A stretch of 64,000 bases of DNA from Candidatus Melainabacteria bacterium (lineage in GTDB: Bacteria; Cyanobacteriota; Vampirovibrionia; Obscuribacterales; Obscuribacteraceae), in the NCBI GenBank assembly GCA_016716405.1, contig JADJWK010000004.1:1-64000 (forward strand), read 5' to 3'. This document shows, piece by piece, positions 32,666-40,825 of the stretch. Below the pieces are notes generated by a model. The model was not told the DNA's origin, did not search any database, and saw nothing but the letters and a program-made list of their open reading frames with translations. Positions within the stretch are counted from its first letter, which is position 1. Each line of letters opens with the position of its first letter. The position numbers and the translations under genes are program-made.

Positions 32666-33752
32666 ATTCGCCTTCGTGCTTGTCGCTTGTCAGAAGCCAA
32701 TTTTTCATGCATCCGATATCGGCGTCTCGACCGCTGTCCACAAGAAGCGCCTCATACCCGGTGAGGATGGACTGGCAATCGGGATGATCCGGGATGCTCC
32801 TGCCGTACTGGTAGCAGAGATCAAGCAGGGTCTCGGCCCGCTCCAGGTCCCCGGCCTTGCGAAACTCCTCGGCCAGGGTCACCACTTCGCTAATGGAGGA
32901 AGGCACCATAGCGTTGAAGCTCTTCGTAATCAGGCCGACGATCTGAGGAAAAATCTTCTGAGCCCCCTCTAAATCGCCTCTTCTCAGGATCACTGTGCTG
33001 AAATTCACACGATTGCCGAGCTTGAGCTGATCGACATGATCCGGGCGCATCCACCAGGGGAGCTTGCCGGGCATAGCAAGGATGCGCCAGGCGCGCTCGA
33101 GATATTCCTGAGATCTGTCCAGATTCCCCTCGTTGAGCCAGATCCAGCCCAGCCAGTTGAGGGGATAAGCGGAGCCAAGGAGCTCTTTCTTGAGGTGCTC
33201 CTGGAATGTCGACAGAGACTCGTCCGCCAGCAGGAGGGCGTCTTGAGGTCGCCCCTGCTTCATGGCTGTCAGGGAGAGATTATAGATATGCAGAGCATAG
33301 TTGAGGGATTTCTGCTGCTTGCGATCGAGAAGGCTGCCCGCCACCTCCCAGTAGGTCTCCTCGGCTTCGTCATACTTGCCCTGCATGGCCTCGCCATAGG
33401 CCATCAGAGAGAGCAGCGGCACCCGGGCCATGCCTTTATAGACAGGCAGGCGATTGAGCTTGAGGAGCGCCTCCCGGGCGGTCCGCTCGATCTCGAACTG
33501 ATTGGGATTGCCCCGGTTCAGATAGAGGACCCGGAGCGATCTGGTCACCAGAATCAGACCGGTGAGATACCAGAGAGCAAAGAGCTCCACGCCCACGGCA
33601 AAAAGCGCACTAATCGGATCGCCACTGGCAATGCTCAGGGCGAAATGAATCACGGGCAGGGCGAATATCACCCAGACCGCCCACTCTTCCGCCAGAATAC
33701 CCAGGGGTACCCGATTCGGCCGTCGCTTGTCGACGATGCGCGCTAGCTGCAA
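32655..33752 (-). CDS. Membrane-anchored TPR protein
   Basis: 365 residues from TTG 33752, chosen because GGAGG lies eight bases upstream; a GTG at 33767 would place that site inside the gene, and a TATAGT box at about 33773-33778 fits a start further downstream. Two hydrophobic segments near residues 25-75 are followed by TPR-like helices (about 95-345; units such as YALHIYNLSLTAMKQGRPQD). Probably a cytoplasmic or periplasmic scaffold held at the membrane. Function unknown. Confidence 0.7.
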   Translation of the reverse strand: MQLARIVDKRRPNRVPLGILAEEWAVWVIFALPVIHFALSIASGDPISALFAVGVELFALWYLTGLILVTRSLRVLYLNRGNPNQFEIERTAREALLKLNRLPVYKGMARVPLLSLMAYGEAMQGKYDEAEETYWEVAGSLLDRKQQKSLNYALHIYNLSLTAMKQGRPQDALLLADESLSTFQEHLKKELLGSAYPLNWLGWIWLNEGNLDRSQEYLERAWRILAMPGKLPWWMRPDHVDQLKLGNRVNFSTVILRRGDLEGAQKIFPQIVGLITKSFNAMVPSSISEVVTLAEEFRKAGDLERAETLLDLCYQYGRSIPDHPDCQSILTGYEALLVDSGRDADIGCMKNWLLTSDKHEGESND

Positions 33753-33812
33753 GAGACTGTCCTCCACCGCTAACTATAATGCCCGCGGGCACCGGGAGCG
33801 AAACCGTCAGGC

Positions 33813-35225
33813 TCAGTCCAGGAACTTGCTGGTGGCGGCTTTCGGCCAATCCCGGCTTATCGACCGGCCTTTCTTCTCTTTCAGATCGTAAAGCACCACT
33901 TCGGTGCCCTGACCGGGATTGTCGTCGAGGCTCCCCGGCAGGCAGATTACATCATCCGAGAGCCAGTGAGGAAGAAACTTCAGGCTATCGGACGGCGTGA
34001 ATCCCTCGCCGTCTATGACCGTGAGCTCTCCTGTGGCAAGGTCGATCACAGTGACGAAACCTTCTTTGTCAGGCAAACTCACCCGGGTCTCGCTTGGATT
34101 GAACTCGAAGTAATGACGCAGGTTTCCAGCACCCAGAGAAGATCGTCGGGGAAAGAGGCGGGCAACGGTGGCCCGCTTGCCCGGGCTGAGGGTATAGATG
34201 GTGTGCTCGTGCGAGAAGTCGGAGGGCACGCAGGGCAGGGTGACATCGTGAGAGGAGAAGACGATATCGCCGTTTTTGCGGACCTTGACCCGGGACTCGC
34301 ATCCGAAGATGAGCCTGGCCACGATTTGATGATCCCCGGCCGATGGCAGGAGCTCCCCGGAGCCATCGAAGATCACCGCTGCTTTCAAGCTTCCCATATG
34401 AGTTAGTGAATCGCTCGCCTTGCCGGTGCCCTCTATACCTATGTAATAGAGTGTGGTGCCGTCCGGAGACCAGGAGGGGAATTTGCTGGCTCCCTCGATA
34501 CGCACGAGCTCCTTGCCTTCTTTTGTATCGAGGACCAGAATCCGGTGAGGATAAGGCTCCTGGTGAGGCTCGGGCTTGACAACCACAGCCAGGGCGCGAC
34601 CGTTACTGCGACTATCCGAAAGGCGCTCCTGGGGATAGAGATCGACGACCTCCCGGGCGGTTCGAAGCAGGGGCCTGCCTTCACCGACGGTGCTGCCCTC
34701 GAGATCGTGGACGTTCACCGTATAGACGTCCAGGGAGGCGTCACGCATCGATTTGTCCCAGTTTCCGCCAAACAGCCCCTTGAGCTTCTTGTGATCCTGA
34801 TGATCGGCAAGAATGGCGGCTTCAGCCAGAAATGGCAGATCCGAGGCCTCGGAGGTGAATTTCTCCCAGTCGCCCTTGCTCAGATCGGCTCTCAACAGGA
34901 TTTCGGCAGCCGAAGTCTTGATGGTATCAAGATTCTCGGCTTCTTCAATTTTCTCGATCTCGGGCCAGGTCTTGAGAGGCTTGCTCGTCACCGTGAAGAG
35001 ACGTTTGCTGCTCCCGGAGCCGGACCACCGGGCAAGACGCACGTCCCGCTCGGTCACCGGGCCGAGGGCGCCACCGCTGTCGGTAAGCCGGAGACCATCG
35101 GCCGCCAGGACACAGGCGACCTTGCCGTCGGATGACCAGACGATCCTGTCTATGTCGTCACAGCCCGATAGAGCGAAGGCGAGAAGAAACAGACCGAGAG
35201 ACCGGGTCAACCATTTGAATAGCAA
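33813..35225 (-). CDS. Lipoprotein with beta-propeller-like repeats
   Basis: 470 residues from TTG 35225: GGAGG lies six bases before it and the result is a clean lipoprotein signal (LGLFLLAFALSGC, lipobox LSGC). The frame is open upstream to 35294 but that would bury the signal. The body has repeating strand blocks resembling TolB/WD40 propellers (IVWSSDGKVACVLA, then FPSWSPDGTTLYYIG), so it is probably a periplasmic or outer-membrane sensor or scaffold. No partner is adjacent. Confidence 0.72.
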   Translation of the reverse strand: MLFKWLTRSLGLFLLAFALSGCDDIDRIVWSSDGKVACVLAADGLRLTDSGGALGPVTERDVRLARWSGSGSSKRLFTVTSKPLKTWPEIEKIEEAENLDTIKTSAAEILLRADLSKGDWEKFTSEASDLPFLAEAAILADHQDHKKLKGLFGGNWDKSMRDASLDVYTVNVHDLEGSTVGEGRPLLRTAREVVDLYPQERLSDSRSNGRALAVVVKPEPHQEPYPHRILVLDTKEGKELVRIEGASKFPSWSPDGTTLYYIGIEGTGKASDSLTHMGSLKAAVIFDGSGELLPSAGDHQIVARLIFGCESRVKVRKNGDIVFSSHDVTLPCVPSDFSHEHTIYTLSPGKRATVARLFPRRSSLGAGNLRHYFEFNPSETRVSLPDKEGFVTVIDLATGELTVIDGEGFTPSDSLKFLPHWLSDDVICLPGSLDDNPGQGTEVVLYDLKEKKGRSISRDWPKAATSKFLD

Positions 35226-35370
35226 TTGCCACCTCCAGTTTGAATGACTTATCACGATAGCAAAAAACTCGAAAAATCCTCCCATGACAACCACCTAACC
35301 GAAAGGGCAGCCCGGTAAGGAATTTGTAAGCCCTGACACAGACCTTCAATCCCGGAGTTAAACAGAGAGA

Positions 35371-35658
35371 ATGGCTATCGAAATCGACAGAAACGAACTT
35401 ACCAGAGAGCCCTGGACCACCGCCCGTCTGGCCGGTCCCGAAGTCCGCCCGGCGGTGCTCGGACGGGATAAGAGCGGAAGCGGTCGCACCGGAGAATGGC
35501 GCAGCCTCACCAGACACCTTCTCGAGACTGCCGATTCGGTCCAGACTGTAAGAGTGGTGGACGAATACGGTCCCTGCTACGAGTTCCAGGCCCGGGCCGA
35601 GATCAAGGATGACGCCGTTGAGCTCCGGGTCATGGGCACCCTCACCTTTCTCCGCTAG
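35371..35658 (+). CDS. Small protein of unknown function
   Basis: 95 residues, no signal peptide or membrane segment, mixed charged composition, ending in strand-like VELRVMGTLTFLR. ATG 35371 follows GAGAGA closely. It stands alone between the lipoprotein gene (divergent) and a small membrane protein. No family recognised. Confidence 0.55.
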   Translation: MAIEIDRNELTREPWTTARLAGPEVRPAVLGRDKSGSGRTGEWRSLTRHLLETADSVQTVRVVDEYGPCYEFQARAEIKDDAVELRVMGTLTFLR

Positions 35659-35732
35659 CTCTCAATTATCGGCGCCTAGCCAAAATCGCCTCAGGATGAG
35701 ATCATCGTATCAGAGGCGTCAGGCGTAAGAAA

Positions 35733-35912
35733 TTGACAGACGAAGAAAGACCGGAGATGTCCGAGGACAATTTGCGCACGACCATATGGCGGCAGATGGA
35801 TCTCGGAAAGAAAGACGACCAGCGTTTTCTGGTCACCATCGGCGTGATCCTCCTTATAGTCGCGGTGGGCCTGGTGATCTTCTTCTTCTCGGTGCTCGAT
35901 TCTACCGGTTGA
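35733..35912 (+). CDS. Small single-pass membrane protein
   Basis: 59 codons from TTG 35733 or 51 from ATG 35757; the ribosome site is unclear for both (AGG nine bases before the first; GGAG touches the second). The peptide has a polar N-terminal half (DNLRTTIWRQMDLGKKDDQR) and a strong membrane helix (FLVTIGVILLIVAVGLVIFF) near the C-terminus. Such tail-anchored mini-proteins often bind larger membrane proteins. It is convergent with the aspartate kinase gene. Confidence 0.5.
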   Translation: MTDEERPEMSEDNLRTTIWRQMDLGKKDDQRFLVTIGVILLIVAVGLVIFFFSVLDSTG

Positions 35913-35928
35913 GTCGATTCAAATCGTT

Positions 35929-37146
35929 TCAAGCAGTGGCTGAAAGGACCTCGCCACCGTCCAGATCGAAGGCTCTGCATACGGCTGAAACCGCCCGATC
36001 GCAGTCGGCAAGCGGGATCGTGCAGGATATCCTCAGATCGGTGACTTCCAGCTCGCCAGGCGAAAGCCCCACAGCCTGAAGACCTTTGCAGAGTCGGGCG
36101 GCAGCCCCGGCGGAACGGGCCAGCTTGCGCCCCACCAGGCTCAGCCTGGCGAAACTGCTGTCCACTTGTACCCGGGCTCCGGATTTCTGCTCGAGACAGG
36201 CGGCGATAGCCGGAGCCGACTCCCGATCCTCCAGGGCGAGAATTGCCCGGTTCCCCGAGACGGAGCGAATCAGGCAGCCGCCGCTTCCGGAAAGCTCCGC
36301 CAGGCAATCCAGGAGACTGCCATCACCCGGCGCTCTATCGAAAACGAAGGCTATGTCACGGCTCGAGACCGCCACCGCCAGAAAACTCTCTTTGCATTCC
36401 ATCTCTGATGTTTCTCCTATTAAAGTACCGTCCAGGTGAGGACGGAAAGTGTTGCGAATCCGCAGGCGGACACCGTAATCGGAAGCCAGCTCCACGGCCC
36501 GGGGATGAATCACCTGGGCGCCGCATTCGGCAAGCTCCAGGGTCTCCTCGTATCCGATGGCAGGCCACAGGCGCGCCCCTTTTACCAGACCGGGATCGGC
36601 GCTGTAGACCCCATCCACGTCGGTAAAAATCTCGCAGACCGGGGCTTCCAGGGCGCAGGCAAGGGCTGCGGCGGTGGTGTCCGAGCCGCCCCGGCCAAGC
36701 GTTGTCACCTCGCCCTTCTCGTCCACGCCCTGGAAGCCGGCGACTATGACCACGTCATTGTCCGCCAGGTGCTCCCGGAGCCTGTCGCTATCCACCGCCA
36801 GGATGCTGGCTCTTGTGTGACAGCTGTCGGTGGCGATACCGAGCTGGCTGCCGGTGAGGGACCGGCAGGCTACCCCCATCTCTTTGAGGGTGATGGCAAG
36901 CAGGCTTATCGAGATCTGCTCGCCGGTGGACAGGAGCAGATCGAGCTCCCGCCGATCCGGATCGTTCGCGCATCGTCGCGCCTGACGGAGGAGATAGTCG
37001 GTGGTGTCACCCATTGCCGATACCACCACCACTGCTTTCTCCGCTTCTCCCGAGGCTATTCGGGAGGCCAGCAGACAGGCCACATGCCTGATTCTGCCGA
37101 TGCTCTTCAAAGAGCTGCCTCCGAATTTCAGTACGGCGATATTCAC
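35929..37146 (-). CDS. lysC: Aspartate kinase
   Basis: 405 residues. Kinase domain with the family N-terminus VLKFGGSSL and the aspartokinase block GRGGSDTTAAALACAL, followed by two C-terminal ACT domains, which normally bind the feedback inhibitor (Lys and/or Thr). First step of the Lys, Thr, Met and Ile pathways. Its GTG start overlaps the stop of the PLP-enzyme gene by four bases, with GGAGG six bases upstream, so it should share that gene's methionine-linked attenuator. Confidence 0.94.
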   Translation of the reverse strand: MNIAVLKFGGSSLKSIGRIRHVACLLASRIASGEAEKAVVVVSAMGDTTDYLLRQARRCANDPDRRELDLLLSTGEQISISLLAITLKEMGVACRSLTGSQLGIATDSCHTRASILAVDSDRLREHLADNDVVIVAGFQGVDEKGEVTTLGRGGSDTTAAALACALEAPVCEIFTDVDGVYSADPGLVKGARLWPAIGYEETLELAECGAQVIHPRAVELASDYGVRLRIRNTFRPHLDGTLIGETSEMECKESFLAVAVSSRDIAFVFDRAPGDGSLLDCLAELSGSGGCLIRSVSGNRAILALEDRESAPAIAACLEQKSGARVQVDSSFARLSLVGRKLARSAGAAARLCKGLQAVGLSPGELEVTDLRISCTIPLADCDRAVSAVCRAFDLDGGEVLSATA

Positions 37147-38375
37147 TTTTCACCTCCCGAGAGGCTGGCGGAAGGGCGTCCCGATTTCGCGCGAGCCGTT
37201 TGACGGGGCAAAACAGAATCGAGATCGGCAATCAGATCCTCTTCACTCTCGATCCCCACCGATAGCCGGATCAGACCGTCGACGATACCGCAGTGCTCGC
37301 GTACTTCTTTCGGGATGGGCTTGTGAGTCATGCTTGCCGGATGACATATCAGAGACTTGACCCCGCCCAGGCTCTCGGCGAGCTGGAAGATACGGGTACG
37401 GCCGACCACGTCCCGGGCAGCCTCGAGTCCGCCTCGAACCACGAAAGAGACCATGCCGCCGAAGCCGGTCATCTGCTGACAGGCGAGCTCGTGCTGAGGG
37501 TGGGATTTGAGACCGGGATAATAGACCGCTTCCACCCCCGGATGCTTATCCAGGAAGGTCGCCACCCGGGAGGCATTGCGCTCGTGGGCCGCCACCCTCA
37601 CCGCCAGGGTCTTGAGCCCCCGCAGGGTGAGGAAGCAATCGAAAGGACCGGGCACGCAACCGACGGCATTCTGGTTGAACTGTAGCTGCTCGTAGAGGGC
37701 CTCGGAGGAGGTGAGCACGGCGCCGCCTATGACATCGCTATGACCGCTTATATATTTGGTGGTGCTGTGGATGACGATATCGGCACCAAGAGCAAGGGGT
37801 CTCTGCTGGCAGGGGGTGGCGAATGTATTGTCCACGCAGAAGATCAAATCGTATCGAGCGCTTATGGCCGCGATTTTCCCGAGATCAGCCAGACGCAATA
37901 GCGGATTGGTCGGTGTCTCCACCCAGATGAGCCTGGTATTGTCCCGGACGGCGGCCTCGACGGCTTCGCTGTCCCGGGCGTCCACATAAGTGAATTCGAT
38001 GCCGAATCTTTTGTAGACCTGCTCGAACAATCGGTAGACACCGCCATAGACATCCTCTCCACAGATCACATGATCTCCCTGGGAAAGAATGTTGAGGACT
38101 GTGGAAGCAGCCGCCAGACCGGAGGCGGTAGCAAGACCGAACTCGGCTCCCTCGAGACTGGCCAGGCACTGCTCCAGAGCGGCCCGGGTGGGATTGTGGG
38201 TGCGGGCATATTGATAGCCTCTGTTCACCCCGAGCTCCTCCAGGACAAAAGTGGCTGTCTGGAAAATTGGAGTGATCAGGGCCCCTGTAGTGGGGTCCGC
38301 TTCCTGACCGGCATGAATAGCGGCGGTGGCGAAGCCCAGCTCTTTATGATTTTGATTGCTCGATACACGTGTCAT
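37143..38375 (-). CDS. Cys/Met-metabolism PLP enzyme (cystathionine gamma-synthase/lyase type)
   Basis: 410 residues. Fold-type I gamma-family enzyme: PLP lysine in HSTTKYISGHSDVIGG, RTHNPTRAALEQ near the N-terminus, CVDNTFATP and LRGLKTLAVR. Cystathionine gamma-synthase, gamma-lyase, homocysteine synthase and methionine gamma-lyase are hard to separate by sequence. Its operon with aspartate kinase and the Met-rich leader peptide upstream favour a methionine-pathway synthase (metB-like). Start ATG 38375 follows AGGAGG at seven bases. Confidence 0.9.
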   Translation of the reverse strand: MTRVSSNQNHKELGFATAAIHAGQEADPTTGALITPIFQTATFVLEELGVNRGYQYARTHNPTRAALEQCLASLEGAEFGLATASGLAAASTVLNILSQGDHVICGEDVYGGVYRLFEQVYKRFGIEFTYVDARDSEAVEAAVRDNTRLIWVETPTNPLLRLADLGKIAAISARYDLIFCVDNTFATPCQQRPLALGADIVIHSTTKYISGHSDVIGGAVLTSSEALYEQLQFNQNAVGCVPGPFDCFLTLRGLKTLAVRVAAHERNASRVATFLDKHPGVEAVYYPGLKSHPQHELACQQMTGFGGMVSFVVRGGLEAARDVVGRTRIFQLAESLGGVKSLICHPASMTHKPIPKEVREHCGIVDGLIRLSVGIESEEDLIADLDSVLPRQTARAKSGRPSASLSGGEK

Positions 38376-38419
38376 TGTCTGTCCTCCTGGAACGCTGTCG
38401 GAAAAAATGGATGCATGAG

Positions 38420-38450
38420 AAAACCGCCCTCCTCATTGCGAGGAGAGCGG
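38420..38450 (-). terminator. Attenuator terminator of the metB-like/lysC operon
   Basis: Reading leftwards: CCGCTCTCCTC (38450-38440), loop GCAAT, GAGGAGGGCGG (38434-38424), then TTTT. An 11-bp stem with one G-U pair, 45 bases before the start of the PLP-enzyme gene and 24 bases after the leader-peptide stop. Confidence 0.85.
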
Positions 38451-38473
38451 CTGCTACGAACTTGGTGTTTCAA

Positions 38474-38578
38474 TCAGATTTTGAATCTACGAATTTTGAA
38501 AAACCAGCGACGTGGCGCCACCCCCCTCGCGGAGGGCATCATCATCGCCATGGTCATAGTCGCCAGCAGGTTTTTCAT
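38474..38578 (-). CDS. Met-rich leader peptide of the metB-like/lysC operon
   Basis: 34 codons. Met occupies residues 1, 8, 10, 12, 13 and 14 (ATMTMAMMM), so five of seven successive codons are ATG. GGAG lies two bases upstream, closer than usual. Right after the Met codons, CCCTC (38536-38532) can pair with GAGGG inside GAGGGGGG (38528-38521), and that GAGGGGGG can instead pair, with two G-U, with CTCTCCTC of the terminator. Stalling at Met codons would cover CCCTC, free GAGGGGGG to block the terminator, and let transcription go on. Confidence 0.75.
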   Translation of the reverse strand: MKNLLATMTMAMMMPSARGVAPRRWFFKIRRFKI

Positions 38579-38680
38579 GACTCCAATTATCGACGCCACA
38601 AAATCTTTGTCACTACCCCCGGAGCGCTCTCGTTACAAAACAGAATAAGGCGCGGGATCGGAATCTATATCCTTATACAT

Positions 38681-38710
38681 AAAAAAACGGCACCACTTTC
38701 AGTGCGCGCC
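38681..38710 (-). terminator. Terminator-like hairpin upstream of the Met leader
   Basis: Reading leftwards: GGCGCGCACT, loop GAA, AGTGGTGCC, G, then seven T. Nine pairs with one bulge. It ends an unknown leftward transcript that would start near the leu promoter, or guards the Met leader from read-through. Confidence 0.6.
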
Positions 38711-38762
38711 ATCACATACATAGACCGATCTCTCGTTTCGTAACGAAGGCGAGATACCCTGG

Positions 38763-38789
38763 TTGACATTGAAAGAGCCTGGCTATAAA
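38763..38789 (+). promoter_or_regulatory. Promoter of the leu leader/leuA transcript
   Basis: TTGACA at 38763-38768 and TATAAA at 38784-38789, spacing 15. The leader-peptide ATG comes eight bases after the -10, so the transcript starts at or next to that ATG. The only consensus -35 found in this intergenic region. Confidence 0.75.
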
Positions 38790-38797
38790 AACTAGTC

Positions 38798-38881
38798 ATG
38801 CTCGAATTTTCGCAAATCCGCTATCTGATCAATCTCCGGTCGAATCTTCTCGCCCTGCTTCTGCTGCCGTTTCGCTTGTAG
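38798..38881 (+). CDS. Leu-rich leader peptide (leuL-type)
   Basis: 27 codons, ten of them Leu, with the cluster NLLALLLLP (38843-38869). The stop TAG ends where GACAGAGCC (38881-38889) begins. That segment pairs perfectly with GGCTCTGTC (38909-38917), the 5' arm of the terminator. A ribosome reaching the stop would cover GACAGAGCC and let the terminator form; one stalled at Leu codons would leave it free to block the terminator. No room exists for a ribosome site between promoter and ATG, so translation is probably leaderless. Confidence 0.85.
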   Translation: MLEFSQIRYLINLRSNLLALLLLPFRL

Positions 38882-38907
38882 ACAGAGCCGGGTTTTTGTC
38901 GTCTTCC

Positions 38908-38935
38908 AGGCTCTGTCTCTGACAGAGCCTTTTTT
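38908..38935 (+). terminator. Attenuator terminator of leuA
   Basis: AGGCTCTGTC (38908-38917), loop TCT, GACAGAGCCT (38921-38930) and a run of six T. A perfect 10-bp stem. GACAGAGCC also occurs at 38881-38889 as the competing antiterminator arm. Confidence 0.93.
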
Positions 38936-38950
38936 GATATGGAGTTACAC

Positions 38951-40576
38951 ATGAAAGAGAAAGTAAGCATCTTCGATACCACCCTCCGGGACGGGCAGCA
39001 ATGCCCGGGCGCCGCCATGAGCCTGCCGAATAATCTCGCTTATTTCAAGCTCGCCTCGGCCATGAAGATAGATATCATCGAGGCAGGATTTCCCTCCGCC
39101 AGCAATCTCGACTTCCAGATCGTTCACGAGATCGCCCGTCTCTGTGCCGGTCAGGAATATAAGCCCACCATCGCCGCCCTCTGCCAGCTACGGGAGAGCC
39201 AGGTGGTAAAAACCATCGAATCCCTGGAGCCGGTGATAGAAATCGGCAAAGGCCGCCTGCATACATATGTGCCGGTGGACCCGGCGCTCATGGAAGCTTC
39301 TCTGGGAGAGCTCAGCCGCAAAAAAGGCAGGATCGTCGAAGATCTCTACAGGATGGTTAAGATGGCTTCCGATGCCGGTCTCGAAGTGCAGTTCAGCCCG
39401 GAAGGCTATTCGAGAATGAGAGAGAATTTCGACTTCACCAGCGAGCTCATAATCGCCGCCATCGAAGGGGGCGCCACCATCATCAACTGTCCCGACACCA
39501 TCGGGGGCGCCTCCAGCCTGGAAGGCAGAGACTATTTCGTGTCCCATATGAAGGAGCACGCCCGGATGGTGAAAGAGCGCTTCCCCGAGCGCCGGATCAC
39601 CTGGTCGGTTCACTGTCATAACGACTTCGGACTGGCTGTCCAGAATTCAATCAATGCTGTTTTCGACGGGCCCGCCAGACAGATCGAAGGATGTATCAAC
39701 GGTATCGGCGAGCGCGCCGGCAACGCTTCCCTGGAGCAGTGCATCATGATCATCGAGCAGTTCGGAGGGGATCTGAAAACAGGCATCGATCTGGACAGCA
39801 TCCAGGCGATCTCCGATTTCGTCTGCGAGCACATGCTTCCCCGCCAGCCGCACTGGCCGGTGACCGGCGCCAACGCCGCCAGACATTCCAGTGGCGGTCA
39901 CACCAATGCCATCCTCAAGAATCCCATGGCTTACCAGCCTTTCGATCCACGCAAGATCGGCAAGGAGATAAGCTTCACATTCGGACCTCTTTCAGGCGGC
40001 AACCATGCCCGCTCTATTATCGAAAGCTACGGCTTCGTCTGTGCCGACGACGAGAAAGCCGCCATCGCGCAGTTCATCAAAGACCGCTCGAAAGAAAGAC
40101 GTAAGGGCATAAGCGACGAGGAGCTCATCGGCTTCTACTTCCAGTACCGTCAGCCCATCAATGTTGAAACCATCGACTATGGAAGGGAGAAAGAAATATC
40201 ACGGGTGAGAATCGAAGGTGATTTCTTCTTCGAGAAAGGCACCTTCAGCCAGGAGCACCAGGGCAGGGACTCCGCCCTTGCTGCCCTCAAGACCCTGGTG
40301 GAAAGCCGCTTCGGCCCCACCCGGATAATCTCGCACCAGAGTCATTCGGACAGGAGCGGTTATGACGCCCAGAGCGTCTCCACTATCGTCATCGAGGACG
40401 GGGACGGGAACCGGTCCCAGGGCACAGCCTGCGATCAGGACATCGAGATCTCGGCTATGCGCGCTTATATAGATGCTGTAAACAAATCATTTGTGTGTAG
40501 AAACTTTGCAAGATCCTCCAATCAGGGAGCCCGTGAAGCTGTCCACGGAGGCGAAAAGATCCGGTCGGTCGCCTGA
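38951..40576 (+). CDS. leuA: 2-isopropylmalate synthase
   Basis: 541 residues from ATG 38951 (GGAG six bases before; an ATG at 38939 would swallow that site). HMGL-like TIM barrel with the metal/substrate motif DTTLRDGQQ and VHCHNDFGLA, then a C-terminal LeuA regulatory domain (about 390-510) that normally binds leucine. Condenses acetyl-CoA with 2-oxoisovalerate, the first step of leucine synthesis. Controlled by the Leu attenuator just upstream. Slightly longer than usual because of a charged tail. Confidence 0.94.
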   Translation: MKEKVSIFDTTLRDGQQCPGAAMSLPNNLAYFKLASAMKIDIIEAGFPSASNLDFQIVHEIARLCAGQEYKPTIAALCQLRESQVVKTIESLEPVIEIGKGRLHTYVPVDPALMEASLGELSRKKGRIVEDLYRMVKMASDAGLEVQFSPEGYSRMRENFDFTSELIIAAIEGGATIINCPDTIGGASSLEGRDYFVSHMKEHARMVKERFPERRITWSVHCHNDFGLAVQNSINAVFDGPARQIEGCINGIGERAGNASLEQCIMIIEQFGGDLKTGIDLDSIQAISDFVCEHMLPRQPHWPVTGANAARHSSGGHTNAILKNPMAYQPFDPRKIGKEISFTFGPLSGGNHARSIIESYGFVCADDEKAAIAQFIKDRSKERRKGISDEELIGFYFQYRQPINVETIDYGREKEISRVRIEGDFFFEKGTFSQEHQGRDSALAALKTLVESRFGPTRIISHQSHSDRSGYDAQSVSTIVIEDGDGNRSQGTACDQDIEISAMRAYIDAVNKSFVCRNFARSSNQGAREAVHGGEKIRSVA

Positions 40577-40611
40577 TGTAACGAAGAAGACCCGGCAGCG
40601 CAAGTGGGATA

Positions 40612-40639
40612 TTGACTCTTTCCGGGACGCAAGTATGAT
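40612..40639 (+). promoter_or_regulatory. Promoter of the ilv leader/ilvD transcript
   Basis: TTGACT (40612-40617) and TATGAT (40634-40639) with 16-base spacing, right after leuA. Start of transcription near 40646 leaves about 75 bases before the leader-peptide ATG. Confidence 0.75.
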
Positions 40640-40720
40640 GTTGCTTCTGCACCGGGCGAACAGCCCGCCCCGCAGATCAACTCAAAGAACTAGACTCAGA
40701 TCCTAATCTAATAACCATTG

Positions 40721-40801
40721 ATGAACACAACTCTTATTCTGGTAGTCATTCTCAACGTCCTGGTACTTATTTCGTACCGGCGGTGTGGGCTACCTGTGTA
40801 A
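40721..40801 (+). CDS. Ile/Leu/Val-rich leader peptide (ilvL-type)
   Basis: 26 codons; 14 residues are Ile, Leu or Val, with TTLILVVILNVLVLI in the first part. GCGGTGTGGG (40780-40789), near the end of the frame, pairs perfectly with CCCACACCGC (40829-40838), which overlaps the 5' arm of the following terminator. Stalling at the branched-chain codons would expose the antiterminator and allow ilvD transcription. No clear ribosome site precedes the ATG. Confidence 0.85.
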   Translation: MNTTLILVVILNVLVLISYRRCGLPV

Positions 40802-40825
40802 GAGATCTTCAAGCATCAGACGCAG

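Noticed and set aside
38376..38680. SAM riboswitch before the metB-like gene
   Set aside because: No S-box core (no GAUGAAA / GGCAACC-type elements) was found; the region is explained by the Met leader peptide and terminator.
38665..38769. 34-codon minus-strand frame across the orphan terminator
   Set aside because: It has two internal Met codons but lacks a ribosome site, overlaps the leu -35 box, and runs through the terminator stem.
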